A stretch of DNA of 64,000 nucleotides from assembly GCF_947492965.1 (NCBI RefSeq), contig NZ_CANLOZ010000001.1, positions 372,001 to 436,000 of the forward strand, given 5' to 3'. This DNA is from an uncultured Aquimarina sp. Lineage in GTDB: Bacteria; Bacteroidota; Bacteroidia; Flavobacteriales; Flavobacteriaceae. Below, piece by piece: positions 35,920 through 45,947 of this stretch. Every line of letters starts with the position of its first letter. The first letter of the stretch is position 1. The notes under the pieces are model-generated. The model did not search any database and was not told the DNA's origin. It saw nothing but the letters and a program-made list of their open reading frames with translations. The position numbers and the translations under genes were made by a program.

Positions 35920-36540
35920 ATGTTTACGAGGCTTTTATTGATAGTAATTATCCATGTTGGTTATGGTCAAGATAAATTTGATCAGGTTAATGATCGTTAT
36001 GAAATTTTTTTAGAAAGAATTAATGTAAAGGATACCTTGCTAAAGAATAGAACGAAATATTATAAATGTGGTGAGGATATATCTGGTAGAATTGAATATT
36101 ATTATGAGAAGGAGGAGTTAAAATTGATGATGCATATCTATAAACAAGGTTTTGGAAATAATTCGTTTTTGGAGAATTATTTTATTCAAAACGATTCATT
36201 GCAGCTTAAAACCGTAATATCAGAAGAGATTTTTTTTAATACACTTTATAAAGAGAGTAGTCAAGGAGTATCTTCTACTAGTGTTGAAAAAGTTATAGAA
36301 ATTACCGAGCAACGAATGCTTTTTAAAGATGATGATGTTCCAGCTTGTATTGAAAGAAAGCATGGAGCAATACTTTCAGAGTGGGACCAAGGATATTTCG
36401 ACTCCTTAGCATTTGATAAAGGAGTTTGTATTGAAAATAAGGAAGATATCTTATATAAATACCGTTTACTTAGAAAAGCAGAAAAAAAACTAGAGAGTTA
36501 TTCGAATAGAAAGCCCAAATGTATTTTTCATATTTGGTAA
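35920..36540 (+). CDS. Hypothetical secreted protein
   Basis: 206 residues from the ATG at 35920 (MFTRLLLIVIIHVGYGQ), which begins with a plausible signal peptide; the frame continues upstream to 35815, but those 35 residues are polar and would bury the signal. The mature part has no motif I know; it contains YYKCGEDISGRIEYYYEKEE, three Cys and a basic C-terminus. It lies between and opposite in strand to two paralogous small lipoproteins and converges on the second with a 9-bp gap. Function unknown. Confidence 0.55.
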   Translation: MFTRLLLIVIIHVGYGQDKFDQVNDRYEIFLERINVKDTLLKNRTKYYKCGEDISGRIEYYYEKEELKLMMHIYKQGFGNNSFLENYFIQNDSLQLKTVISEEIFFNTLYKESSQGVSSTSVEKVIEITEQRMLFKDDDVPACIERKHGAILSEWDQGYFDSLAFDKGVCIENKEDILYKYRLLRKAEKKLESYSNRKPKCIFHIW

Positions 36541-36549
36541 AATGAGTAG

Positions 36550-36924
36550 CTAAAAGTCCGAAACCTGTGTGTTTTCCTTTTTATTATTCTTCTCTATTTT
36601 AACGGAACTAAATTTTAGGTCCGAAAACCCTTTGAAACTACTTCCATTTCTAACATTTAGAAATTTCCAGTAATAGCCATTATCCGTCTTAGTGATTGGA
36701 GATATGGCTATAGAAGAAATAGAAACACCGAGATGACTTTCGATAATCGTATTTATTTTCTTCTGAATTTTTGGATCGTTAACTTCTCCTGTCCTAACAG
36801 ATTTATCTTTTTTTACAAAATAAGGATTGTTATTAGGATCGAAATTAGAAGTGGCTACTTTTTTGTTACTAGAACAAGACGACAGTGCTATTGCTACTAA
36901 TAGCGTTAGAGTTAAGTTTTTCAT
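36550..36924 (-). CDS. Small lipoprotein, paralogue B
   Basis: 124 residues, lipoprotein signal (ALSSC, Cys about 17). Shares with the 35413 protein the block INTIIESHLGVSISSIA and GYYWKFLNVRNG at equivalent positions, followed by a lysine-rich tail not seen in paralogue A. No recognised family. Confidence 0.65.
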   Translation of the reverse strand: MKNLTLTLLVAIALSSCSSNKKVATSNFDPNNNPYFVKKDKSVRTGEVNDPKIQKKINTIIESHLGVSISSIAISPITKTDNGYYWKFLNVRNGSSFKGFSDLKFSSVKIEKNNKKENTQVSDF

Positions 36925-37064
36925 GATGTTTTTGGGGTCTTATTATTTAATAATCATAAAATTACTAAAAGAAATGCAGATTTGATCTTATAAGGCCTAA
37001 TATTAGATAATAAGTAGTTTTTCTAGACAAACTACCAGATTTTTGCAGCAAATAGCGGGAATTT

Positions 37065-37586
37065 TTAAAAGAACACTCTCACAAAAGGAGCATAAGCACT
37101 TGCATAGATACTTTTGTTTTCGTCATATAAAACATCATATCTGAGTCCAACACTTACAAAACCAATCCTATATCCTGCACCTATAAAAAGAGCTGGATAC
37201 CAATAATCATCACTGAAATCTTCTCCGTCAATTTCGAAATTTCTGCTTACACCCATTTGTTCAAACTCAGCAGATAGTTGTAAAGAAGGAAAAGGGTTGT
37301 ATAATGTAATAAGACTTGCACCATAATTTGTAGCAGTAAAATTTCGAGAATCTGTATAACCGAAGTTGAGTCCAAATCCCGCACTGAACTGATTATTAAA
37401 ATCATACACTACAGAAGGTGCTAAAATACCATTAAACGTATCATCGGTAAAACCAATACCAATATTTCCACCAATTCTAACTTTGGACCAAAAATTATTA
37501 TCCTGAGCATAACATTCTTGTAAGGAAAGGAAAATTGATAATACTAATACGGAAATTTTGATTTTATGAATAAGAATTAGTTTCAT
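37065..37586 (-). CDS. Small outer-membrane beta-barrel protein next to sucA
   Basis: 173 residues with a signal peptide ending near CYAQ and alternating Gly/aromatic strands (VRIGGNIGIGF, FSAGFGLNFGY, ALFIGAGYRIGF) ending in Phe, as in eight-stranded outer-membrane barrels. It is divergent from sucA. I recall similar proteins in other flavobacteria being labelled alpha-ketoglutarate decarboxylase; nothing in this sequence supports an enzyme, so that label probably came from the neighbouring gene. Confidence 0.7.
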   Translation of the reverse strand: MKLILIHKIKISVLVLSIFLSLQECYAQDNNFWSKVRIGGNIGIGFTDDTFNGILAPSVVYDFNNQFSAGFGLNFGYTDSRNFTATNYGASLITLYNPFPSLQLSAEFEQMGVSRNFEIDGEDFSDDYWYPALFIGAGYRIGFVSVGLRYDVLYDENKSIYASAYAPFVRVFF

Positions 37587-37654
37587 TGTTAAAATTGTAA
37601 AAAAATGTTACAATAAATATATATAATTCGATACTCATTATACTGTAATTGTTG

Positions 37655-37662
37655 TATTTTTG
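37655..37662 (+). promoter_or_regulatory. Putative -7 box of sucAB (TATTTTTG)
   Basis: Full match to TAnnTTTG 38 bp before the sucA ATG at 37701. It overlaps the GTG/ATG codons at 37662-37667, which argues against those as starts. Confidence 0.55.
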
Positions 37663-37700
37663 TGATGTTTTATAATAAAAAGACGGTTGAATACTTACAT

Positions 37701-40487
37701 ATGGATAAATATTCATTTTTGAATGCGGCTAATACCGCATTTTTTGCAGACTTATATGATCAATATCTGCAAAGCCCAGATAGCGTAGAGCCAAGCTGGA
37801 GAGCATTTTTTCAGGGATTTGATTTTGGTATGGAAAGTGCCGATGGTGTCGGAGAAACCATTTATATCGAAAAAGAATCAGGCGATACTGTTGCAGTTCC
37901 AGAAAATGTTCAAAAAGAGTTTCAGGTAATTAGATTAATCGATGGCTACAGAACAAGAGGTCATCTTTTTACCAAAACGAACCCAGTTAGAGAGCGCAGA
38001 AAATACACACCTACATTAGCATTAGAAAATTTTGGTTTAAGTCAAGCTGATCTCAATACTACCTTTAACGCAGGTGAGATAATTGGTATCGGACCGAACA
38101 CTTTGAGCAATATCATTGTTCATTTAGAACAAATATATTGTGATGCAATAGGGATCGAGTATATGTATATTCGTAATCCTGAGGAACGTGCTTGGATACA
38201 AAGTCGTGTAAATTTTAATACCAACAGAACGAAGTTTACTAACGATCAGAAAAAGCATATTCTTAAGAAGCTTAATCAGGCTGTTTCGTTTGAAAGTTTC
38301 TTGCATACTAAGTACGTTGGTCAGAAACGATTTTCACTAGAAGGAGGAGAGTCTTTAATCCCTGCATTAGATGCCTTGGTTGAAAAAGCAGCTGATATGG
38401 GAGTTAAAGAGTTTGTGATGGGAATGGCACATAGAGGTCGTTTGAGTACACTTACCAATATTTTCGGGAAAAGCCCAAAAGATATCTTTAGTGAGTTTGA
38501 TGGTAAGGATTATGAAGAAGCGATCTTTGATGGTGATGTGAAATATCACTTAGGATGGACCTCTAAGAGAGAAACGGATTCAGGGAAAGCTATTAATATG
38601 AATATAGCACCAAATCCATCCCACCTAGAAACTGTTGGTGCTGTGGTAGAAGGAATCACAAGAGCAAAACAAGATAGACATTATAAAGAAGATATATCTC
38701 AGGTGTTACCAATTGTAGTGCATGGAGATGCCGCTATTGCAGGACAAGGTTTGGTATACGAAATTGTTCAAATGGCGCAATTAGACGGATACAAGACTGG
38801 TGGTACAATCCATATTGTAGTAAATAATCAAATTGGTTTTACTACCAATTATTTAGATGCGCGTTCTTCTACATATTGTACAGATGTAGGTAAGGTTACA
38901 CTTTCTCCGGTACTTCATGTAAATTCAGATGATGCCGAAGCAGTAGTTCATGCTACTAATTTTGCTTTGGATTTTAGAATGAATTTTGGGCGTGATGTAT
39001 TTATCGATTTATTAGGATATCGAAAATATGGTCATAATGAAGGAGATGAACCACGTTTTACACAACCTAAGTTGTATAAAGCAATTGCTAAGCATAAAAA
39101 CCCAAGAGATATTTATGCAGCAAAATTAATCGCGGATGGCATTATAAACAATGACTATGTAGCGGAATTGGAAAAAGAGTATAAAGCATCACTGGAAGAA
39201 GAGTTAGAAGATTCTCGTAAGCAGGATAAAACCATTATCACGCCGTTCATGCAAGATGAATGGGCAGGTTTTACGAGAGTTCAGGAAGATGAGATGATGG
39301 CAAATGTAGATACTACGTGTTCTAAAGAGAGTCTTACTGAAATCGCTGAAGTAATTACCAAACTACCATCCGATAAAAAGTTCCTTCGAAAAATTGATAA
39401 AATTATAAAGGATAGAAATAAGCGCTTTTTTGAAACAGATGAGTTAGATTGGGCGATGGGAGAACTATTAGCATATGGATCTTTATTAAAAGAAGGATAT
39501 GATGTGCGTATGAGTGGACAAGATGTAGAAAGAGGAACCTTCTCTCATCGACATGCTGTTATAAAAGTGGAAGATAGCGAAGAAGAGGTACTATTATTAA
39601 ATAACCTGAAAGGTGATCAAGGAGATTTTTATATCTATAACTCATTTTTATCAGAGTATGGAGTAGTAGGATTTGATTATGGTTATGCAATGGCAAGTCC
39701 TAAGTCTTTGACTATCTGGGAAGCTCAATTTGGAGATTTTAGTAATGGTGCTCAAATCATGATAGATCAGTACATTTCTTCTGCTGAGGATAAATGGAAG
39801 CTTCAAAATGGTTTGGTGATGTTATTACCTCATGGTTATGAGGGGCAAGGAGCAGAGCATTCTTCTGCTAGAATGGAACGTTATCTACAATTATGTGCTA
39901 AGGATAATATGTTTGTTGCAGATGTTACTACACCAGCTAATTTGTTTCATTTGCTAAGAAGACAAATGAAAGCTGATTATCGTAAGCCTTTGATTATTTT
40001 TACTCCTAAAAGTTTGTTACGTCATCCTAAGGTAGTTTCTTCTATCGATGATTTGGCAAATGGAAGTTTTCAAACAGTTATCGATGATGCAGATGCTAAA
40101 GAAAAAGACACGAAAACACTAGTATTCTGTACTGGTAAATTCTATTATGATCTTTTAGAGCAAAAGGAAAAGTTAGAAAGAAATGATGTAGCTTTAGTTC
40201 GAATAGAACAATTATTCCCACTTCCGGTGAACGAAATGGATGCTTTAATTAAAAAGTATAACAAAGCAAAAGATGTTGTTTGGGCTCAGGAAGAACCACG
40301 TAATATGGGAGCATTAAGTCATATTTTAATGCATTTTGATGGAGCAACTTCATTTAGATTTGCAAGTAGAAGACCGTATGGAGCTCCAGCAGCTGGAAGC
40401 GCAACAAGATCTAAAAGAAGGCATCAGGAAGTGATTGATTTTGTATTTGATAAAACAAAAGACAATCAAAGAAGAAAAAAGAAATAG
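37701..40487 (+). CDS. sucA: 2-oxoglutarate dehydrogenase E1 component
   Basis: 928 residues. Start at ATG 37701 (MDKYSFLNAANTAFFADLY), the normal E1o N-terminus for E2 binding; longer starts would lie in the promoter. Thiamine-diphosphate motifs are present: GDAAIAGQGLVYE...NNQIGFTT, plus HRGRLSTLTNIFGKS, and the C-terminal transketolase-like half with PHGYEGQGAEHSSAR. It decarboxylates 2-oxoglutarate and transfers the succinyl group to the lipoyl arm of SucB in the TCA cycle. sucB follows after 61 bp, likely one transcript. The E3 gene is not in the window. Confidence 0.97.
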   Translation: MDKYSFLNAANTAFFADLYDQYLQSPDSVEPSWRAFFQGFDFGMESADGVGETIYIEKESGDTVAVPENVQKEFQVIRLIDGYRTRGHLFTKTNPVRERRKYTPTLALENFGLSQADLNTTFNAGEIIGIGPNTLSNIIVHLEQIYCDAIGIEYMYIRNPEERAWIQSRVNFNTNRTKFTNDQKKHILKKLNQAVSFESFLHTKYVGQKRFSLEGGESLIPALDALVEKAADMGVKEFVMGMAHRGRLSTLTNIFGKSPKDIFSEFDGKDYEEAIFDGDVKYHLGWTSKRETDSGKAINMNIAPNPSHLETVGAVVEGITRAKQDRHYKEDISQVLPIVVHGDAAIAGQGLVYEIVQMAQLDGYKTGGTIHIVVNNQIGFTTNYLDARSSTYCTDVGKVTLSPVLHVNSDDAEAVVHATNFALDFRMNFGRDVFIDLLGYRKYGHNEGDEPRFTQPKLYKAIAKHKNPRDIYAAKLIADGIINNDYVAELEKEYKASLEEELEDSRKQDKTIITPFMQDEWAGFTRVQEDEMMANVDTTCSKESLTEIAEVITKLPSDKKFLRKIDKIIKDRNKRFFETDELDWAMGELLAYGSLLKEGYDVRMSGQDVERGTFSHRHAVIKVEDSEEEVLLLNNLKGDQGDFYIYNSFLSEYGVVGFDYGYAMASPKSLTIWEAQFGDFSNGAQIMIDQYISSAEDKWKLQNGLVMLLPHGYEGQGAEHSSARMERYLQLCAKDNMFVADVTTPANLFHLLRRQMKADYRKPLIIFTPKSLLRHPKVVSSIDDLANGSFQTVIDDADAKEKDTKTLVFCTGKFYYDLLEQKEKLERNDVALVRIEQLFPLPVNEMDALIKKYNKAKDVVWAQEEPRNMGALSHILMHFDGATSFRFASRRPYGAPAAGSATRSKRRHQEVIDFVFDKTKDNQRRKKK

Positions 40488-40548
40488 TAAGGTAAAGTAA
40501 AAATCGAAAATTTTTCGCTCACGCGATATAAAGTATAAACTTAGAATT

Positions 40549-41778
40549 ATGGCTTTAGAAATGAAAGTCCCTTCTCCGGGAGAATCCATTACAGAAGTAG
40601 AAATTGCTCAATGGCTTGTAGAAAACGGTGATTATGTAGAAAAGGATCAAGCTATTGCCGAAGTAGATAGTGATAAAGCAACATTAGAATTACCTGCAGA
40701 AGCTAGCGGTATTATCACTTTAAAGGCAGAAGAGGGTGATGCAGTAGCGGTTGGTGAGGTTGTATGTCTTATAGATACGGATGCTGCAAAACCAGAAGGA
40801 GGTGCATCTGCATCTTCTGAAGCTCCTAAAGTAGAAGAGAAAAAAGAAGAACCTGCTCCGGTAAAAGCAGAAACACCAGCTCCTCAGAAAACAACTACGT
40901 ACGCTACAGGTACTGCTTCTCCGGCAGCTAAAAAAGTATTAGCGGAAAAAGGTGTTGATGCTTCTCAGGTAAAAGGTACTGGTAGAGATGGTCGTATTAC
41001 AAAAGCAGATGCTGTTGATGCTAAACCTTCTATGGGGACTCCAGGTTTAGGAAGTAGAGGAGAGTCTAGAAAGAAATTATCTATGTTACGAAGAAAAGTA
41101 GCAGAGAGATTAGTTTCTGTAAAGAACGAAACTGCGATGCTTACTACTTTTAATGAAGTAGATATGCAGCCAATTTTTGATTTAAGAAAAGAATATAAAG
41201 AAACCTTTAAGGTTAAGCATGGAGTAAGTCTTGGATTTATGTCATTCTTTACGTTAGCTTGTGTAAGAGCACTAAAGATGTATCCAGCAGTAAACTCTAT
41301 GATTGATGGTAAAGAAATGCTTTCTTTCGACTTTCAGGATATAAGTATTGCTGTGTCTGGACCAAAAGGATTAATGGTTCCAGTAATTAGAAATGCGGAA
41401 AATTTAAGTTTCAGAGGTGTAGAGTCAGAAGTGAAAAGATTAGCTATTCGCGCTAGAGAAGGACAAATTACTGTAGATGAAATGACAGGAGGAACCTTTA
41501 CAATCACAAATGGTGGAGTATTCGGAAGTATGTTGTCAACTCCAATAATCAATCCTCCTCAGAGTGCTATTTTAGGAATGCATAATATTGTAGAAAGACC
41601 AATTGTACGAGATGGTCAAATTGTTGTTGCACCAATTATGTACGTAGCGTTATCTTATGATCACAGAATAATTGATGGTAAAGAATCTGTAGGGTTCTTA
41701 GTAGCAGTGAAAGAAGCGTTAGAAAATCCAGTAGAGTTATTAATGGATAATGATGTTAGCAGAGCATTAGAGCTTTAG
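40549..41778 (+). CDS. sucB: Dihydrolipoyllysine succinyltransferase (E2 of 2-oxoglutarate dehydrogenase)
   Basis: 409 residues: one lipoyl domain (1-75) with the modified Lys in [10 protein letters not shown], an Ala/Pro/Glu linker, a peripheral subunit-binding domain (about 120-160, [12 protein letters not shown]...GRITKADA) and a catalytic domain with [11 protein letters not shown] (His and Asp of the active site). It transfers succinyl groups from lipoamide to CoA and forms the complex core. It is the second gene of sucAB and ends at a good terminator. Confidence 0.96.
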   Translation: MALEMKVPSPGESITEVEIAQWLVENGDYVEKDQAIAEVDSDKATLELPAEASGIITLKAEEGDAVAVGEVVCLIDTDAAKPEGGASASSEAPKVEEKKEEPAPVKAETPAPQKTTTYATGTASPAAKKVLAEKGVDASQVKGTGRDGRITKADAVDAKPSMGTPGLGSRGESRKKLSMLRRKVAERLVSVKNETAMLTTFNEVDMQPIFDLRKEYKETFKVKHGVSLGFMSFFTLACVRALKMYPAVNSMIDGKEMLSFDFQDISIAVSGPKGLMVPVIRNAENLSFRGVESEVKRLAIRAREGQITVDEMTGGTFTITNGGVFGSMLSTPIINPPQSAILGMHNIVERPIVRDGQIVVAPIMYVALSYDHRIIDGKESVGFLVAVKEALENPVELLMDNDVSRALEL

Positions 41779-41803
41779 GATAGATAGAATATCTTATAAA
41801 AAT

Positions 41804-41838
41804 AAAAAACCACTACATTTTACAAGTAGTGGTTTTTT
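41804..41838. terminator. Terminator after sucAB
   Basis: AAAAACCACTAC pairs with GTAGTGGTTTTT around a 9-base loop, with a T-run on the plus strand and A-run counterpart; it can also serve the converging cellulase gene. Confidence 0.85.
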
Positions 41839-41870
41839 ATTTTTAATAAAATTCGAATAACCTAATTAAT

Positions 41871-44405
41871 CTATTGTTTGATTAATTTAGAAGTATAGCT
41901 TTGACCTTCTGCAATTATCTTAACCAGATATAAACCTGAAGTAACATTATTAATATCTATATTGGCGATTGTTTTGTCTACTTCGCGAGATAGTATTTTC
42001 TTTCCTTGTACCGAATATAATTCTACTTTAGAAATAGTGGTAGATAAGGAAGATTGGATGTTTAAAACATTGCTTGTTGGATTAGGGAAAATCTTAAATG
42101 CGTTTTCGATTTGTTCGTTTTCATCTATGGATAGTGTATTTGATTCTCTTTGATAAAAATCTAACGCGTGCATTGCATACACTAACGGAGCATTCCAGTT
42201 GATAGTGATTTCATTGGTAGAATAAGAACACCAGTGATCTACATATTTAGACGCTGGAAAGTTAGTAGGAAAACTCACACCAGAACCAGAGCAATCTCCA
42301 GTATCTGGATTATTTTCGTTTTGTGGTCCACCAACAATCATTCCTGGTACTGGTGCTGAAACACCATCGGCATCAGAAATTCTGTGATGAGGTTCGAATA
42401 CTTGCTTGTCTCCGAATCCTGTAACATAAGAGAATCCTGTACCATTTCTTCCAAAAATATAATCCATTGCTGTATAAGCAGCATCTAAATAGGATTCATC
42501 ATTTGTAAGTTCGTATGCTCTAATTAGTAAAAAAAGCTGGTTTCCAACAGCGCCATTACTACCCCATGAGTAATCATTGCCTTCCATGGTAATTTTCATT
42601 GCAGACGAATTAACACGATCTCTTAGTTCATTGGCTGTTCCTAATAAAGTATTGTTGGCCTGTGTAACATTTATAGATCCGGTTAAACTAGTTGCATGAT
42701 GTGCAATAGAAATTAGTGCTAAAGGATCACTATAAGGCCAACTGGGTGTTCCTCCTCCAATAGAGCTTACATTAATATCATCCCTGTAAGTGTTTTCTCC
42801 AGTCGTAATAAATAATTCTACGGCTGCCCACTGAAATTCATCCGTTACATTCGTATCTCCATATTCTCCAGTCTGAATATCCGAAACTGGACCTCCGCCT
42901 CCTTGACTATAATAAACAGTAGGATTTGCTTTTGCCCAAGTGTAAGCATCTTTAGCAGCATTTTCTAATTGAGTGCTAAATCCAGGACGTACGTTTTCGT
43001 AATCGGCAAATATTCTGGATGCTACCGCTGTTACTGCTGCAAAGTTTAATGCGGCTGCTGTCGATTTCTGAACTACATATCGCTGTAAGTTGTAATCCGC
43101 AGGCATAATTCTTCCAGAAAAGGATTTTGCTGTTAACTTATGATAGACTCCTCCATCAAAAGGATCTTGCATAGTCAACATCCAATCTAGGTTCCATAAT
43201 ACTTCATCCAAAATATCAGGAAGATCGCCACCTTGTTCAGGTATGTTATATTGTAAGTTTTCCCATTCTGTTTTATAGTGTTCGAAAGCAGCTAATAAGG
43301 TATAAGTGCTTATTCCACTATTTACAATATATTTATTATAATCTCCAGCGTCATACCATCCTTTTGGTGAGGATATGATGAAGTTTTCAGGTCTACCAGA
43401 AGAAACTGCTGATGAATGTATTCTTACTTGTGTGTCCGGTGTTCCTGCTGGTCTGGCATATACGCCAGCATGAGTAGCCTCTAAAGCAGTAGACGATCGA
43501 TTGTAATAATAGTATTTAAAGGCTTCTTCTCTCAGTTCGGCATATCCATCATCACTGACTTTAAAAGAAATCTCCTCCTGATCAACTTGAAAACGATAAG
43601 TTCCCTCAGCATCTACTCCAGAAATATCAACATTGGAAATATGTTCTCCTGAATCACTCCATAAAGAGGATGGTCCTGTGGTTCCTGATAATACTATATT
43701 ATCATTACTGTCTAAAACTGTATAAGCTTGATTACTAAAACTACTTTGCGCTGCAATACTAATAGTCTTATTTCTTCCAGTTAAATATCCAACTTGATTA
43801 TAACGAACATCAAGGGTAGATGGAGGAGGAATAGCTTCTAAAGGTTCTCCAAAAGAAATCCAGTCAATAGTAATTGTTCCGTTGTACTGGCCTCCATTGG
43901 TCCCAGGATTGACAAAAAATTGCACAAACCTAATTTTAGAAGAATCTACTGAACAAGGTGCTGTAGCTTGGGTACAAGAAGATCCTCCATAGCCTCCATC
44001 TTGTAAGCTAGAGGAATAATCAAGTTCATAAATTGTAGAAGTGCCATCTATTCTAACAGATTGTGGACTTAAGTTAGTTACAAAATCATCTTCATCTTGT
44101 ATATCTACTCTGAAATCAGGATTAGAAGTTCCTGAAACTTTTATAAAAAGCTTATTGTTACTAGAAGCATCTATCGATATATCTGTTCCGGAATTGTGCA
44201 AAGTATACACAATAGGATCAAAATCCCCAGCGGTACCATCTCCTTGTATAACCAGATTTCCTCCAGATAAAGATGAGGAATAAGAACTAGAAGACTCTAC
44301 AGAGAGTATTCCTTCATCAAAGTCATCGCTATAAACGACTTGGGCATTAACTTGAAAAACTACCAATAATAAAATTAAGGTAGCAAATAAATTTCTTTTT
44401 TTCAT
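41871..44405 (-). CDS. Secreted glycoside hydrolase family 9 cellulase with T9SS sorting domain
   Basis: 844 residues. After a signal peptide (about 1-21) comes a beta-sandwich module with carbohydrate-binding look (about 22-190), an Ig-like domain as in CelD-type GH9 enzymes (about 195-280), then the GH9 (alpha/alpha)6 barrel. Signatures: WYDAGDYNKY near 350 (catalytic-base Asp pair), PHHRISD near 675 and the acid Glu in STNEITINW near 730. A C-terminal sorting domain directs type IX secretion. It should cleave beta-1,4-glucans, possibly cellulose, mixed-linkage glucan or glucomannan. No other polysaccharide genes adjoin it. Confidence 0.93.
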   Translation of the reverse strand: MKKRNLFATLILLLVVFQVNAQVVYSDDFDEGILSVESSSSYSSSLSGGNLVIQGDGTAGDFDPIVYTLHNSGTDISIDASSNNKLFIKVSGTSNPDFRVDIQDEDDFVTNLSPQSVRIDGTSTIYELDYSSSLQDGGYGGSSCTQATAPCSVDSSKIRFVQFFVNPGTNGGQYNGTITIDWISFGEPLEAIPPPSTLDVRYNQVGYLTGRNKTISIAAQSSFSNQAYTVLDSNDNIVLSGTTGPSSLWSDSGEHISNVDISGVDAEGTYRFQVDQEEISFKVSDDGYAELREEAFKYYYYNRSSTALEATHAGVYARPAGTPDTQVRIHSSAVSSGRPENFIISSPKGWYDAGDYNKYIVNSGISTYTLLAAFEHYKTEWENLQYNIPEQGGDLPDILDEVLWNLDWMLTMQDPFDGGVYHKLTAKSFSGRIMPADYNLQRYVVQKSTAAALNFAAVTAVASRIFADYENVRPGFSTQLENAAKDAYTWAKANPTVYYSQGGGGPVSDIQTGEYGDTNVTDEFQWAAVELFITTGENTYRDDINVSSIGGGTPSWPYSDPLALISIAHHATSLTGSINVTQANNTLLGTANELRDRVNSSAMKITMEGNDYSWGSNGAVGNQLFLLIRAYELTNDESYLDAAYTAMDYIFGRNGTGFSYVTGFGDKQVFEPHHRISDADGVSAPVPGMIVGGPQNENNPDTGDCSGSGVSFPTNFPASKYVDHWCSYSTNEITINWNAPLVYAMHALDFYQRESNTLSIDENEQIENAFKIFPNPTSNVLNIQSSLSTTISKVELYSVQGKKILSREVDKTIANIDINNVTSGLYLVKIIAEGQSYTSKLIKQ

Positions 44406-44889
44406 CGGGACAATTTTTAATTTCGAGCTATAATTTTATTTCCAAAAATAGATTATAGCCCATTTTAACGATTTGTGGCGAGCGAAAATTAAATCATAAA
44501 TAAATCGATCAAAAAATGAAATCTGAAAATCAACGAAAACTTACTTAAGATTTTAAGTAAAAAATTGATTTACGTTCTTTTTTTATTTTTTAATTAATGA
44601 CGATTTATTTAATGAGCATTTTAAGCTCATTTTGAACATTATGTTTAAGAACCAAATTTAAAGAAGGAATGTTTTACTGCTTTAATAATTATATCTTAAC
44701 ATTTTATGTACATTGTCTTTTTTGCAGAGATAAGAGGTTAAAACACGCTGAGTAAGCGCGTTTTTGTAGGGTTTTCGAATAAAATAGTATGAGTTTGAAA
44801 AGAATAGATTTAAAGATATTTTATATAATTAATATCTCTTTTAAACAGATAAATTCAAGAGGTATAGCCTTTTCTTTCTATACAAAATC
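44406..44889. other. 484-bp AT-rich intergenic region with four hairpin-forming repeats
   Basis: Lies between the cellulase start and the end of the GHMP kinase gene. Inverted repeats: GCTATAAT/ATTATAGC (44427-44459), TTACTTAA/TTAAGTAA (44541-44560), AATGAGC/GCTCATT (44611-44632) and AAACACGCT/AGCGCGTTT with one mismatch (about 44741-44763). The last has T-runs on both strands and may terminate the GHMP kinase transcript. No open frame of note. A small RNA is possible but I see no convincing promoter. Confidence 0.45.
44739..44765 (-). terminator. Possible terminator of the GHMP kinase gene
   Basis: Nine-pair stem with one mismatch around GAGTA; T-run of four on the minus strand. It is 125 bp past the gene end, so the assignment is weak. 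Confidence 0.4.
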
Positions 44890-45837
44890 CTATAAAATCA
44901 TTTCTGTATATGGAATAATCGTTTGATAACCTTTGTTTTCAAAATATTTCATGTCATTTTTACTTCCTATAGCTAGTACAAAATCACCTCCCCAACCACC
45001 TAAACTTTTTACACTTCCTGCATAATCTGAGAATAAATTAGTTTTTACAGTAGGAGTATTAATGATTTTTGAGATGATATCTTCATGTAAATCTACTAAT
45101 ACATTAAACTCTTCTAAAGAATCACAGCTAACTATTTTGTGAGTGATTTCTGTGATGGAAGTTGCAGCTTTATCAAAATCTTTAAGAGGTAATGATTGAT
45201 AGTGTTTGATGGATTGTTTACTGTCTTGTTTTTTGTTTAAATAGATAAAAAATAAAGAATCTTTGAAAGTGGGCTTGAAATCTATTTCCTGTACAAGAGG
45301 TTTTCCTTCCTTACGAGTGTATAGTATAGGACTATTATGTTTGGCACTGGCAATATCATAACCACTGCCTCCAAAACTTTTATTGAGTAATGTGTAAGCA
45401 TCTACATCAGCCCATTGAGCAATATTGTTTATAAGTGTGGAAGAAGAACCTAGTCCCCATTGTCTATTAAATTCTAATTTCGTTTCTATACCATATCCTT
45501 TAGGATCGGATAAAAATTTTGGATTTAATTCCTGAGCTACTTTTAAAATTTTGAAAAGTGTTTCAGTAATACCTAATCCTTCTTCGTCATGTATAATAGA
45601 AGTAGAAGAACTTTCTATAGAATACAAATCTTGCAAAGGTAGTGGTATGGTAGTTTCAAACCATTTCAAGTTATTATAATCAATACTTTTCCAGGTGATT
45701 TGTGCGGTCTCATTTTCAGTTACCTCTAGCCATTGACCTTTTTTGGTAGGTAATGCTAATGCTGGGATACCATCAAGGACTAAATATTCTGAAGTTAAGA
45801 GTAGTTTACCGTGACTATAAAATTTGTTTTTCGACAT
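44890..45837 (-). CDS. GHMP-family kinase, mevalonate-kinase-like (GYDIA type)
   Basis: 315 residues from the ATG at 45837 (MSKNKFYSHGKLLLTSEYLVLDG); the longer frame from 45861 lies on top of a -7 box. GHMP features: the N-terminal SHGKLLLTSEY, the phosphate loop GLGSSSTLINN and a C-terminal GGWGGDFVLAIG glycine motif. The segment GGSGYDIASA names the subgroup. Members are linked to the mevalonate pathway (mevalonate, phosphomevalonate or diphosphomevalonate steps), and HMG-CoA reductase lies 1.5 kb away on the same strand; the exact step is not fixed by sequence. Confidence 0.8.
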   Translation of the reverse strand: MSKNKFYSHGKLLLTSEYLVLDGIPALALPTKKGQWLEVTENETAQITWKSIDYNNLKWFETTIPLPLQDLYSIESSSTSIIHDEEGLGITETLFKILKVAQELNPKFLSDPKGYGIETKLEFNRQWGLGSSSTLINNIAQWADVDAYTLLNKSFGGSGYDIASAKHNSPILYTRKEGKPLVQEIDFKPTFKDSLFFIYLNKKQDSKQSIKHYQSLPLKDFDKAATSITEITHKIVSCDSLEEFNVLVDLHEDIISKIINTPTVKTNLFSDYAGSVKSLGGWGGDFVLAIGSKNDMKYFENKGYQTIIPYTEMIL

Positions 45838-45858
45838 ATAAGATAGATTAGTCAAAAA

Positions 45859-45866
45859 CAAATGTA
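45859..45866 (-). promoter_or_regulatory. Putative -7 box of the GHMP kinase gene (TACATTTG)
   Basis: Full match to TAnnTTTG on the minus strand, 21 bp before the ATG at 45837. Confidence 0.5.
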
Positions 45867-45947
45867 CTTTTTTAAGTGCTTTTATAAAATTAGGTAAGAA
45901 ATAAATTAGAAATTGTTGGTATCAGAGAATTTGATTGCAATACCTAA

